64,000 nucleotides of DNA from Rhodococcus pseudokoreensis (GTDB taxonomy: Bacteria > Actinomycetota > Actinomycetes > Mycobacteriales > Mycobacteriaceae). Location: assembly GCF_017068395.1 (NCBI RefSeq), contig NZ_CP070619.1:2418001-2482000 (forward strand), written 5' to 3'. Position 1 is the stretch's first letter; each line of letters starts with the position of its first letter. Shown piece by piece: positions 62,301-64,000 of this stretch. The position numbers and the translations under genes were made by a program. The notes under the pieces are model-generated. The model saw only the letters and a program-made list of their open reading frames with translations. It made no database searches and was not told the origin of the DNA.

Positions 62301-64000
62301 CGACACCGACACGCCAAGTTCCCGCACCAGACGGTCGAACGGAACCCCGTTGTGCGACAGCGCCTCCGCGGCTGCGTCCCGGACGTGGGCCAGGTAGTCG
62401 CGGCACGCCACCTCGCCCGCGTACCGCGAACGCACCACCACGATGTCCGTGCGGTCGCCCACGTCCACCGCCGTCCCGACGGCGATGTCGCCGCTTCCGG
62501 TGACCCGGCCGAGCAGGATCGACAGAGCGGTGAGGAACACCGAGCGGCCCGCGGTGCCCGCATCTTCCGCCAGCGCGCCCACCCGGCGGTGCAACTCCGC
62601 AGGCACCACCACGGTGACCCGGTCGCTCTCCGGCGACAGCCTGGCGGGCCGGAGCCGGTCGGTGGGCAACGGCAGGAGGTCGGGCAACCCGTCCAGTCGC
62701 CGGCGCCAGTACTCGACTTCCCGGGCCTCGCCCAGCAACCGTTCCCCGATGCGGGCGCTTTCCTCGTGGATGTCGCCCACCCGGGACGCCGGGTCGGCGG
62801 TGGCCAGTTCCTCGAGCAGTTCGACGCACTGCCGATGGTGGTCCCGCAGTTCGCCGCGCTCGTAGCGGCTGGGATTCGCGCGGAAGTCGACGAAGATCCT
62901 GGTGGGCGTGCCGCTCTGGTACACGTTGATCAGCAGGTCCTCCACCGGACCCGAAGTGACGATGTGGAAGTCGCCGACCAGCGAACCCAGCGCCACCTCC
63001 TGGCGGAACAACATGACGTTGACCATCGGCCCGTACAGCGCCGTCGACGCGGTGTCGCCTGCGTCGCGGCGGATGTCGTCGAGGCTGCACCGCTGGTGCC
63101 GCAGTGCCGCGACGAGTTCACGCTGGACCTGCTCGATCAGGTCCGCGACGGTGTCCTCGGCGCGGACGCGGACGGGCATCGGGGCGACGTTGACGAGCAT
63201 GCCGCCGGAATTGCGCAATACCGCCGTCGTGCGCGCCGACACCGGGATGGTCACCAGCACATCGGTTCTGCCGGTGCGCCGCGCCAGGTAGCACGCCGCG
63301 GCCGCGATGATCGTCGCCGCCGACGGGCTGTCGCGGGAATCGAGAACGGCCACCACGTCGTCGGAGAGGACGGCGCTCTCCACCGTGCTGGCGGCGGACA
63401 CGTGTCCCGCCGTCCGCGCCAGTGTGGTGCCCTCCACCCCGGCGACCCGCTCCGCCCAGTACTCCCGGTCGGTCAGGAACCGGTCCGAGGCGCGGTACCG
63501 GCTGTCGATGTCGTACAACTGCCGCAGGCTGACGGCCCGGTTCGGATCCGGTTCGCGGCCCGCGACTTTCGCGGAGTACCGGTGCGCGATGCGGCGCAGC
63601 ATCGTCATGGCCCCGTAGCCGTCGAGGGCGACGTGGTGAATCCTGCTGTACCACAGGAAGTGTGCGTCACCGGTCTGCAGGATCGACGTCTCCACCAGCC
63701 GGTCGACGCTCAGGTCGATCGGTGTGACGTAGTCACGCTCCATCCATTCGTGCGCCGCCGCCACCGGATCCACTTCGGTGCGGAAGTCGACGTACGCGAT
63801 CGACGTGTCCGTCCGATGGTCGACGTACTGCAGCGGGCGGCCGTCGACGTCGTAGACCTTGAGGAACGGCGATTCGAATTCGCGGGCCGCCTCCACCGTC
63901 TCCTGCCGCAGCAGGTCCATGTCCAGCGCACCGTGGAACTCGACGTACTGGGCGATGAAGATCGGGACCCGCGGTTCCAGTTGCTGCGCGAACCACGTGG
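37404..64000 (-). CDS. Seven-module nonribosomal peptide synthetase B (5' end outside the window)
   Basis: A continuous frame to the window edge, about 8,865 residues; comparison with NRPS-A suggests only some 25 N-terminal residues are missing. The domain order is the same as NRPS-A, but unbroken. All C and E domains keep HHxxxDG and the thioesterase has GWSLGG. Hand-read substrates are hydrophobic-Thr-D-X-X4-D-Thr-aliphatic-hydrophobic, where X3 has the same code as in NRPS-A. The starter C domain suggests an acylated peptide. The last carrier domain has an altered core (FFERSGNSL). Module 4 has an atypical A domain, and the first epimerase carries a 10-residue duplication. It lies upstream of NRPS-A on the same strand, so the two may share a promoter beyond 64,000. 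Confidence 0.96.
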   Translation of the reverse strand, partial: TWFAQQLEPRVPIFIAQYVEFHGALDMDLLRQETVEAAREFESPFLKVYDVDGRPLQYVDHRTDTSIAYVDFRTEVDPVAAAHEWMERDYVTPIDLSVDRLVETSILQTGDAHFLWYSRIHHVALDGYGAMTMLRRIAHRYSAKVAGREPDPNRAVSLRQLYDIDSRYRASDRFLTDREYWAERVAGVEGTTLARTAGHVSAASTVESAVLSDDVVAVLDSRDSPSAATIIAAAACYLARRTGRTDVLVTIPVSARTTAVLRNSGGMLVNVAPMPVRVRAEDTVADLIEQVQRELVAALRHQRCSLDDIRRDAGDTASTALYGPMVNVMLFRQEVALGSLVGDFHIVTSGPVEDLLINVYQSGTPTRIFVDFRANPSRYERGELRDHHRQCVELLEELATADPASRVGDIHEESARIGERLLGEAREVEYWRRRLDGLPDLLPLPTDRLRPARLSPESDRVTVVVPAELHRRVGALAEDAGTAGRSVFLTALSILLGRVTGSGDIAVGTAVDVGDRTDIVVVRSRYAGEVACRDYLAHVRDAAAEALSHNGVPFDRLVRELGVSVSEAYAPIVQVLLDTRPAGSPDAEFPGLDLCVSVTEASGESGEPAGATVEFGFAADLFDARTIRVAAERYLRILGVMTAGPDVPVGDIEILSADERSALTPVRGLPARSERTLPDLFADAAALEPAATALTRQGEELSYRELDRWSTQVARILIDHGVGPESFVALALPRSFRSVASVWAVAKTGAAFVPVDPNYPADRVDYMLADSGVVLGLTEQSVRGRLHDSIPWCVLDDPDFRAECAARPDNPLTDSDRTRPLHLDNAAYLIYTSGSTGQPKGVTVTHRGLDNFAADQQERFGATRSSRTLHFSTPSFDASVFEYLQAFGVGATMVVVPPTAYGGAELADLLRSERVTHGFVTTAALGTIPPDSLGDFLDVAVGGEACPPDLVARWSPDRRLYNAYGPTETTIMANISAPMTAGDPITLGGPIRGAEQMVLDARLHPVPVGVPGELYIAGCGVARGYHRRPGLTAARFVADPHGRGRMYRTGDVVRWRPDHTLEYLRRSDFQVKVRGFRIELGEIDAMLQTHPDVRLAVTIGRPGPSGDTVLVSYVVPAAGRPIETSELLRQVRNRLPAYMVPSVVVVLDEIPLNPVGKLDRAALPEPRFLSAAAEFKAPADPVEEAIAEVFTEVLGVERISVDDSFFDLGGNSLVATRVIARVNAALGSDVGVRALFEAPTVELLAAHVRRAGTELVDRPPLTVGERPERVPLSLAQQRMWFINQFDTSSVAYNIPMAVRLIGPLDADTLRAAVGDVIERHESLRTKYPASEDGPYQVIVDTEDVVPDLTPQVDGDESLHDRIAALLEGGFDVSAKVPLRAALLWTGPDEHVLVIVVHHIAADGASLAPLARDLIVAYSARRSGSLPSWEPLPVQYADFSVWQRRLLGSAEDPDSLMSRQLQYWREVLADLPEVSALPLDRNRPVTRSLAGATAAFPIDAGLHRKLLLLAREHNATLFMVMHAALAVLLSRMTGSGDVAIGTPIAGRGEAALDDLVGMFVNTLVLRTPVESADVFTDVLARARDTDLGAFGHTDVPFESVVDELAPGRSTSHSPLFQVLLEFQNTVRAHLELPGLTVEAVDVDPGVAKFDLQLALAEHHDENGGAAGMSAAFLYATDVFDRTSVDGFGERFVRVLRAVVDDPVAVVGDIAVLGGAERDLVLDRWNREGVTAKAQTVVELFARVAADSPDATAVVCGEETLTYGQLDEQANRLARLLIAEGVGAESLVAVMVDRTPALVVTLLAVLAAGGGYVPVDTSYPAERVAAMFEDAQPVCAVVSAEFASSAPAGLPVVVIDDPATVRAVAELPGLPVTDSDRLRPLWGDAVAYVIFTSGSTGRPKGVQVSHRCVVALLANTRDLFGFDSSDVWTLFHSYAFDFSVWELWGALVHGGRLVLVDYFTARSPDTFLELLRRERVTVLNQTPTAFYQLTEADRAASAVEDGDATPLSLRHVIFGGEALDVGQLEKWYTRHDDRAPVLVNMYGITETTVHVSFLTLDRALAASVPGSVIGSGLPGLRVYVLDDRLHPVPPGVVGELYVSGDQVTRGYIGRQGLTATRFVADPFDHGRAGARMYRSGDVVKWGAGGRLEYVGRSDFQVQLRGFRVELGEVEAALAACAGVAQSVVVVRGDERDGDRLVGYVVPEAGAAVDAAAVLAAVGASVPSYMVPAAVVVIDALPLTVNGKLDRKSLPDADFGTATVGFVAPRNPVEEIVAAVFADLLGIVRVGANDSFFALGGNSLTATRLVARINAAVGDRLGVRDVFDAPTVAGLAARAEAGESRADSRPAPAPRDPSREVPVSLAQQRMWFANQFDTASAAYNVAIALRLTGTLDVAALQAAVTDVVERHESLRTVFPLTDSGPRQVILPPESVAPDLTPHAVATSDVDAELHRLLSAGFDVTTEAPLRARLFAAGEHEHVLAVVVHHIAADGFSMVPLARDVLSAYTARAHGVAPDWTPLPVQYADYTLWQRDRLGDEHDEESPLARQLTYWTATLADLPDVLELPTDRPRPAARTLGAGRVEFGIGPDLHHGVVQVARRRGSTVFMALHAALAVLLSRLSASDDVAVGTPIAGRGEAELDDLVGMFVNTLVLRTHVDGTSTFTELLAQVRDTDLGAFTHADVPFERVVESLRPSRSTEYSPLFQVMLEFQNTERPELELPGLHVEPLDLAFDTINFDLQLTLRETVDADGRPAGISAALGYATDIFDEDTVAAFAERLVRILGAVTDTPDVPVGDVDVLGAGERAALTPVSGGPGVPARTLPQLLTAAAAADPDAAALVFDGHRVSYRDLDERSDRLARLLIGRGIGPEQVVALALPRSIESVVAVWSVAKAGAAFLPVDPNHPAERIEYMLGDSGAVAGLTTSAVRSALPASIPWLDLGDPGTDAELSLFPATPVTDTDRASALHVDHPAYVIYTSGSTGRPKGVVTTHRGLANFAAAEQDTFGTTAASRTLHFASPSFDASVLELMLATGPGATMVIASPSVYGGEDLADLLRRERVTHCFVTPAALASVDPAGLESVRCVVTGGEACPPELMARWAPGRTMFDAYGPTESTVVSSISTPLAPGEPVTIGAPTLGFTETVLDARLHPVPAGVAGELYLAGPALARGYHGRHALTAERFVANPFGPPGSRMYRTGDLVRWTADGQLDYLGRTDFQVKIRGFRIELGEVESALLAHENVAAAVADVRRDGHSGPRLIGYVVPEPGAAVDPGEILQFAGTRLASYMVPAAVLVIAALPVTVHGKIDRKALPEPDFGVTVTDSRPPRTETEALLAGLFRDVLGLASVGVDDSFFALGGDSIMSIQLVARAKAAGLILSPRDVFERRTVAGLAEVAHHERADAVVLEELPGGGVGPVPLTPVVSWMLDRSGDRLERFSQSVPVTAPRGLTREDLAAAVDAVLDRHDMLRARLATDDAGRWAMTVLPTGSVRADALIHHVPVTSFDAGDFAAVARVELNAAADRLDPAAASMMQVLWFDGPDGQGRLLLVAHHLVVDGVSWRILIADLAAAHTRVAEGLPAALPAVGTSMRRWSHGLTDAAGSRHAEGALWQSILDGPDPLLGSRPLDPAVDVDATTGRVVVDVPTGVTDALLTTLPAAFHGAVGDGLLTALTLAMIRWRRHRGVDTTDVLINLEGHGREDHVVPGADLSRTVGWFTTLFPARLDLTGIDVDAALAADDAAGAAINSDDAAGAAIKAIKEQLLAIPDHGIGYGMLRYLDPGDSAGLRRIRPPQLSFNYLGRVATSAGDVPWLPIADSGDLGGTQNHDMPAAWVVDVNAATTVRDGAPVLTATWSYPTGVLAAGDVDELAALWVRALTALAEHAGRPGAGGLTPWDLDLVSVGQADIDRLERTYPDLADIWPLSPLQAGLLFHAQLSEHRLDAYQVQLVLDLRGTVDPARLRRAAQGLLDRHANLRVAFTDTGNGPVQVVLDTAIAPWTFVDLSDLDDRVFLDDTAFLAADRAVPFEMSDAPLLRFTLLRTAPDRHRLVLTHHHILLDGWSTPLVIKDLLVLYATDGDPTALPRVTPYRDYLQWIGRQDHARSTAAWVSALAGADEPTFVAPAAHGEQSFAEPEDVRLEVGEDKTRALEALARERGLTMNTLVQVAWGLVLTTLGTREDVTFGATVSGRPPAVPGIESMVGLFINTVPVRLRLRREETLAELLQRFQREQSALLDHHYLGLTEIQRAVGEGAAFDTLTVFESYPVDRMGLSEDTDIGGMHVAGIEGIDSTHYPFTLMAHVDTALHLRLRYQPNVFGSEFAESVAARVARVVQILLSDIDTPLAHLPLLSEAELQEYTAVCGAPAGPPRTLPEILTTSAGNRPDASAFVFDGHETSYRELDERSSALARVLIERGAGPETFVALGLPRSRESVPAVWAVAKTGAAFVPVDPTYPADRIENMLADSGAALGVTTSAHRHRMPDTVPWLVLDDPAFERTWSGASSARITDLDRRSVLDVDHAAYAIYTSGSTGRPKGVVVTHRGLANLLTEQTEHYTVSPDSRCLHICSPSFDVAILELVQSCAAGATLVIAPPDVYGGAELADLLRRERVTHACITPAVLATVERDGIEHLEALVVAGDAVGDELVATWGADRAMFNGYGPTEATVLTTFSTPMTPGEPVTIGSPVRGIALSVLDARLQPVPAGVPGELYIAGTALARGYHRRPALTADRFVANPYGRGRMYRTGDVVRWRRDHTLEYLGRSDFQVKIRGQRVELGEIDSVLTTHPHLDFAATLGRPGPLGDTALVSYVLPHDGEEVAAPDVLAFAGRILPKYMVPAAVVVLDEIPLTPVGKLDRKALPAPEFVTATLGYRAPTTPVEEAVADVFAEVLGARRVGADDSFFDLGGDSLSATRAVARINSALDAGIGVAALFDAPVVADLAVRIDSAASARTPSVALAAGPRPDRIPLSLAQQRMWFVNQFDTSSPAYNIPIALRLTGALDRAALHAAVGDVVERQESLRTVFPGSVDGPHQVIVDPGRATPGLDPVPVSGDRALRDAVAALVGTGFDVSDEIPFRARLFALDPEQHVLAIVVHHIAADGFSMLPLARDVMLAYTARTVGETPGWTPLAVQYADYSVWQRDVLGVVDDPDSVMSRQLGYWTDTLSGAPEVLQIPVDRPRPAQRSYRGDVVEFDVPARLHRALNTIAAQHNSTLFMAVHAAFAVLLSRLSGTGDVTMGTPVAGRGQAVLDDVVGMFVNTLVLRTVVDPRASFGEVLTAVRAADLGAFEHADIPFERLVDHLAPERSTSHTPLFQVLIEFRNAEGTHLELPGLTVDSLDVDLEVAKFDLELSVAEQVDEDGAPAGLAAGLRFATDVLDRDTVTRFAERFLRVLDAIAAAGALPVGDIDILDPAERESVLPAFAEPVGAHATLVELFERAAERSYDATAVVCEGASLTYEELDTRANRLARLLIARGAGPETLVAVAAARSVDLVVALLAVVKSGAGYVPVDVTYPEERLAYVFADARPVCVLTTEAESGAVRASGVPAVLVDGPETVAELDRMSPLPVTDQDRSGPLHPDSVAYVIYTSGSTGQPKGVQVSHRNVAGLFAHTQPLFGFDASDVWTMFHSAAFDFSVWELWGALLHGGRLVVVDYFTTRSPDAFLRLLRNENVTVLNQTPTAFYQLAEADRVSGGTELALRVVVFGGEALDLGQLTRWYTRHGDTVPALVNMYGITETTVHVSHLPLDEELAASASASVIGRALPGLRVHVLDARLHPVPPGVVGELYVSGAQVSRGYLGRFTLTSTRFVADPYTPGSRMYRSGDLGRWNRDGQLDYLGRNDFQVQVKGFRIELGEVESALLACDGVAQSVVLARNERLVGYVVPEAGRVVDPAGIVDTVGGSLAAHMVPAAVVVLDALPLTVNGKLDRRALPEPDYGRQVSLGRAPATETERILAGLFAEVLGLDTVGVDDSFFAVGGDSIMSIQLVTRAKASGVVITPRDVFERKTVAALAEVATSGEETITLEELPGGGVGEFPLTPIVRWMLGRDGDFRRYSQAALFTTPAELDEDTLTAAMQAVLDRHDMLRARLYRSDRWIMATAPPGWVRATEVVRTVPLAAADSFADAASRELDAAAGRLDPESGVMVQAVWFASTGEPATGRLLIVAHHVVVDGVSWRILVPDLALACARVLSGEAHVLPDTGTSMRTWAHALTDVAQERSRAAELGLWRRMLDTPDPPLGSRPLTPADVQTSDVEVQVPVAVTETLLTSLPQAFHGNVADGLLTALALALVRWRRDRGIESSAALVNLEGHGREEHVVPGADLARTVGWFTTIFPVSLDLDRVDVEDAFAAGPAAGDAVKAVKERLHSIPDHGIGFGLLRYLDDDTARELSAQASPQVSFNYLGRLGAGTAPGGDWMPVSDAGLAAAAHSGLPAAAVVDVNARTTDTAAGPVLTATWSFPVGVIAAADVGELARLWVGALEALSEHTRAGGGGFTPSDLSLVRLGQSAIDDLERRYPAMTDVWPLSPLQAGMLFHAELADESVDAYLVQLILDLAGDVDAARLRRAAGALLDRHPNLRSAFCHDADGGAVQVVSGRVTVPWREIDLSGLNGDAAETEIERLLAADRTTPFDMATAPLIRFLLVWTAGGRCRLVSTNHHILLDGWSMPLMIRELLTLYATDADPSPLPRVRDYRDYLAWMSGRDTGLSARAWADALDGVEEPTLLIPADRARQLSAVSREWVFDLDEDRTDRLRESARTRGLTLNSILQTAWGIVLGMLTGRDDVVFGATVSGRPPELAGIETMVGLFINTVPVRVTLRPDETLGALLERVQAEQAAMLDHHYTGLAEIRDAAGPGAGFDTLTVFESYPVDRAGLSEDTDIAGLRVTGVDARDAAHYPLSLVASAAASLHLKFEYIPDLFAPGAVEDIADRVVRVLDACAGPDVPLARLSLLTEREQMELVPVRGGPAGSVRTLAQIFTAAAAVDPEAVALSAGDVEVSYRELDERSTRLARALIGRGLGPEISVAVGIPRSIESVLCVWAVAKAGAVFVPVDPNYPDERIAHMLTDSECALGLTTSEHRARLPGSMRWLVLDDPEFDAECAAGSAVPVDDGDRTAPVTLDSAAYVVYTSGSTGMPKGVTVTHRGLDNFARDQLARLGADRKSRTLHFSTPSFDGSVFEYLQAFGAAATMVIAPPTVFGGDELAQLIRDRRVTHAFVTTAALASLDPAGLDLFADVVVGGEACPPELVSRWAPGRRLHNGYGPTETTVMSNISDPLTPGERITIGGPIRGVTELVLNSRLQPVPAGVPGELYLAGAGLARGYHRRPGLTATRFVADPCRPGERMYRTGDVVRWTAGRTIEYLGRSDFQVKVRGFRIELGEIDTTLAAVPGVRFAVTVAYRGPAGDTLLASYVVPAPGHTLDTGDLTRTLASRLPAHMVPSLITVLDEIPLNAVGKFDRKALPTPEFDIGAGEYRAPADPVQETVAGVFAEVLGLDRVSADAGFFDLGGNSLSATRAVARLRAALGTDIGVRALFEAPTAETLAARIEHAGAGPSGRPALTAGDRPDRIPLSYAQQRMWFINQFDTSSPAYNIPMVVRLTGDLDVDALRLAVTDVVTRHESLRTRFPLRDGEPVQEILPPPAPMPPPTAVADDGRLREELTRLVSAGFDVAAAVPLRIALFTLDRTTRVLAVVVHHISADGFSMAPLVRDVMVAYESRAHGRAPAWTPLPVQYADYTLWQRRLLGSEDDSGSLISRQLSYWESALAGLPELLELPTDRRRPAQQSFHGDRVGFTIGAGLHQRIRAAAREHRSTEFMIVHAALAVLLGRLGGTSDVAIGTPIAGRGEAALDDLVGMFVGTLALRTTIEAGQPFRDLLAQVRDADLGAFAHADLPFERVVDAVGPVRSTAHSPLFQVSLEFQNTDNPALRLPGLSVEGLDPDLAVVKVDLEVILDERFDTDGVPAGMTGAIDYATDLFDADTVTGFAERFVRILDSVTAEPGVPVGDIEILGTDEVAALTPARGAPDAPNVLLTDLLTAAVRLDPDADALSHRGRVITYRELDETSNRLARRLIEAGAGPGTTVALSLSRSIESVLSVWAVARAGAAFLPVDPGYPPDRIEHMLTDSGAVSGVTVREHRDRLPAAVTWIVLDDVRDADRIRTQSPDPVTDADRTAPLHESHPAYLIYTSGSTGVPKGVAVTHRGLANLAAEERDRLAVTRGSRVLHFASPSFDASVFELLLAFCAGATLVIAPPTIYGGTELAALLSEERVSHGFVTPTALASMDPLGFESLRTLVVAGEACPPELVARWAPGRRMFNAYGPTETTIMSNISDALVPGDPITLGAPTRGVAEVVLDSRLRPVPVGVVGELYVSGRALASGYHRRSGLTASRFVAAPWGAPGDRMYRTGDVVRWRRDGTLEYVGRSDFQVKIRGFRIEPGEIDAVLTAHPDVGFAVTIGRDGPAGEPLLVSYVRPVGGADVDTAELSRLVGERLPSHMVPAAIVVLDRIPLTPVGKLDRAALPAPEFLSGTRFRPPATDLEAAIVDVFAEVLGLDRVGADDNFFERSGNSLLATKAVAALQERLDRKIPLQWMFLDPTPSGLARRIALPSAEGAVTEALAVVIPLRTEGTGRPLFCVHPGIGLSWGYAGLVRYLPADRRAYGLQLPTISGDGEYRSIEQLAHRYVEEMKAIQPEGPYDLLGWSLGGVIAHAMAVELQRAGENVATLAVMDSYPDNGEDPLFGKLDMRDLLRGLGLVVATDGELTYERAAQLLNESWGSDSGLRGEHLERINAGYENSRELVHRFEPQVYDGELLIFPATGEDDGTTRARSANEWRPLVTGRIIEHPVDCGHNDMIEPQSLAVIGPVLSRYLDADRTPSRDDRIG
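41400..44487 (-). other. NRPS-B module 6, C-A-T (aliphatic)
   Basis: Post-epimerase C domain with WPLSPLQAG and HHILLDGWS. The code D-G-F-F-V-G-G-V-M-K is Ile/Val-like. The carrier DLGGNSL (near 41518) is followed by [11 protein letters not shown], the intact counterpart of the broken site in NRPS-A. Confidence 0.8.
44560..49143 (-). other. NRPS-B module 5, C-A-T-E (D-Thr / allo-Thr)
   Basis: C domain HHIAADG. The code D-F-W-N-V-G-M-V-H-K is threonine with one conservative change. The carrier AVGGDSI lies near 46104. The E domain has [12 protein letters not shown] and FNYLGR. Confidence 0.87.
49200..52276 (-). other. NRPS-B module 4, C-A-T (unassigned residue)
   Basis: The post-epimerase C domain starts WPLSPLQAG and has HHILLDGWS. 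The A domain is atypical: FDVAILE at the pocket start, and [12 protein letters not shown] where the neighbours have [10 protein letters not shown]. The code is D-V-L-C-V-A-G-V-L-K, which I cannot assign. The carrier DLGGDSL lies near 49312. Confidence 0.75.
52390..56945 (-). other. NRPS-B module 3, C-A-T-E (D-residue, hydrophobic)
   Basis: C domain HHIAADG. The code D-A-L-F-V-G-A-V-V-K is the same as NRPS-A module 3. The carrier GGDSI lies near 53940. The E domain has [12 protein letters not shown] and FNYLGR, with a 10-residue tandem duplication (DDAAGAAI repeated) before [12 protein letters not shown]. Confidence 0.8.
52756..52815 (-). repeat. 30-bp in-frame tandem duplication in the NRPS-B epimerase
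   Basis: A 27-base unit beginning TTGATCGCGGCCCCGGCC (52756-52782) recurs at 52786-52812 with a period of 30. It adds ten residues compared with the other three epimerization domains. Confidence 0.9.
57010..60195 (-). other. NRPS-B module 2, C-A-T (threonine)
   Basis: C domain HHIAADG. The code D-F-W-N-I-G-M-V-H-K is an exact threonine match, where NRPS-A has serine. The codon use is normal for the gene here, unlike the serine domain of NRPS-A. The carrier is ALGGNSL near 57113. Confidence 0.88.
60260..61975 (-). other. NRPS-B module 1 A-T (hydrophobic residue)
   Basis: The adenylation domain starts RTLPDLF and has [11 protein letters not shown] and NAYGPTE. The code D-A-F-F-A-G-A-I-M-K suggests an aliphatic residue. 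The carrier is DLGGNSL near 60364. Confidence 0.7.
61975..64000 (-). other. NRPS-B starter C domain plus orphan C-terminal C lobe
   Basis: The window opens in the C1 motif (TWFAQQLEP). The active site is [11 protein letters not shown], followed by TIPVSARTT and GPMVNVMLF. From about 62715 a second condensation lobe starts at [16 protein letters not shown] and includes VAVGTAVDV and GVPFDRLV, without HHxxxDG. This is the same truncated arrangement as in NRPS-A. Confidence 0.8.

Noticed and set aside
1..64000. CRISPR array, tRNA, rRNA or prophage
   Set aside because: No regularly spaced short repeats, no tRNA-like cloverleaf and no phage or integrase genes were seen on either strand.

Overview
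The window is high-GC actinobacterial DNA, most likely from a Rhodococcus of the jostii/opacus type. This is inferred from the strong preference for C or G at third codon positions, the stand-alone LigC plus LigD-polymerase pair, the FprB-type ferredoxin-reductase fusion, the actinobacterial L,D-transpeptidase, and the giant NRPS genes. It has two parts: about 10.7 kb of ordinary chromosomal genes, then 53 kb filled by two enormous NRPS genes, both on the minus strand.

Positions 1-10,690 carry, in order: the 5' part of a sugar ABC-transporter permease; an L,D-transpeptidase; fprB; a dodecin and a beta-lactamase-like serine hydrolase (probably co-transcribed); a small secreted protein; a two-gene DNA-repair unit (LigD-type primase-polymerase and LigC-type ligase); a lipoprotein (+ strand); a CorA-type metal transporter; and a DnaQ-like exonuclease (+ strand). 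Perfect hairpins at 660-693 and 8494-8526 look like terminators.

Positions 10,697-37,239 (NRPS-A) and 37,404-64,000 (NRPS-B, whose first ~25 codons lie beyond the window) are tandem paralogues with the same seven-module plan: C(starter)-orphan C lobe-A-T / C-A-T / C-A-T-E / C-A-T / C-A-T-E / C-A-T / C-A-T-TE. Each should make its own heptapeptide, probably N-acylated, with D residues at positions 3 and 5. Ten-residue specificity codes read by hand against GrsA give exact or near-exact Ser codes for modules 2 and 4 of NRPS-A. Thr codes appear in module 5 of NRPS-A and in modules 2 and 5 of NRPS-B. Modules 1, 3 and 6 look hydrophobic in both. From memory, NRPS-A resembles the Rhodococcus seven-module synthetases from which the humimycin lipopeptides were predicted. 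NRPS-B would be a Thr-containing sister.

Three things stand out. First, NRPS-A is interrupted by a 5-bp tandem duplication at 14,737-14,746 inside the module-6 carrier domain; removing one copy restores a perfect reading frame. Second, the two Ser adenylation domains of NRPS-A are near-identical 1.5-kb repeats whose codon use (G-ending codons, TTG Leu) differs sharply from the rest of the gene, indicating imported and then copied domains. Third, both synthetases carry an orphan second condensation lobe after the starter C domain. No MbtH-like protein, acyl-activating enzyme, exporter or tailoring enzyme is visible here; they may lie beyond position 64,000.
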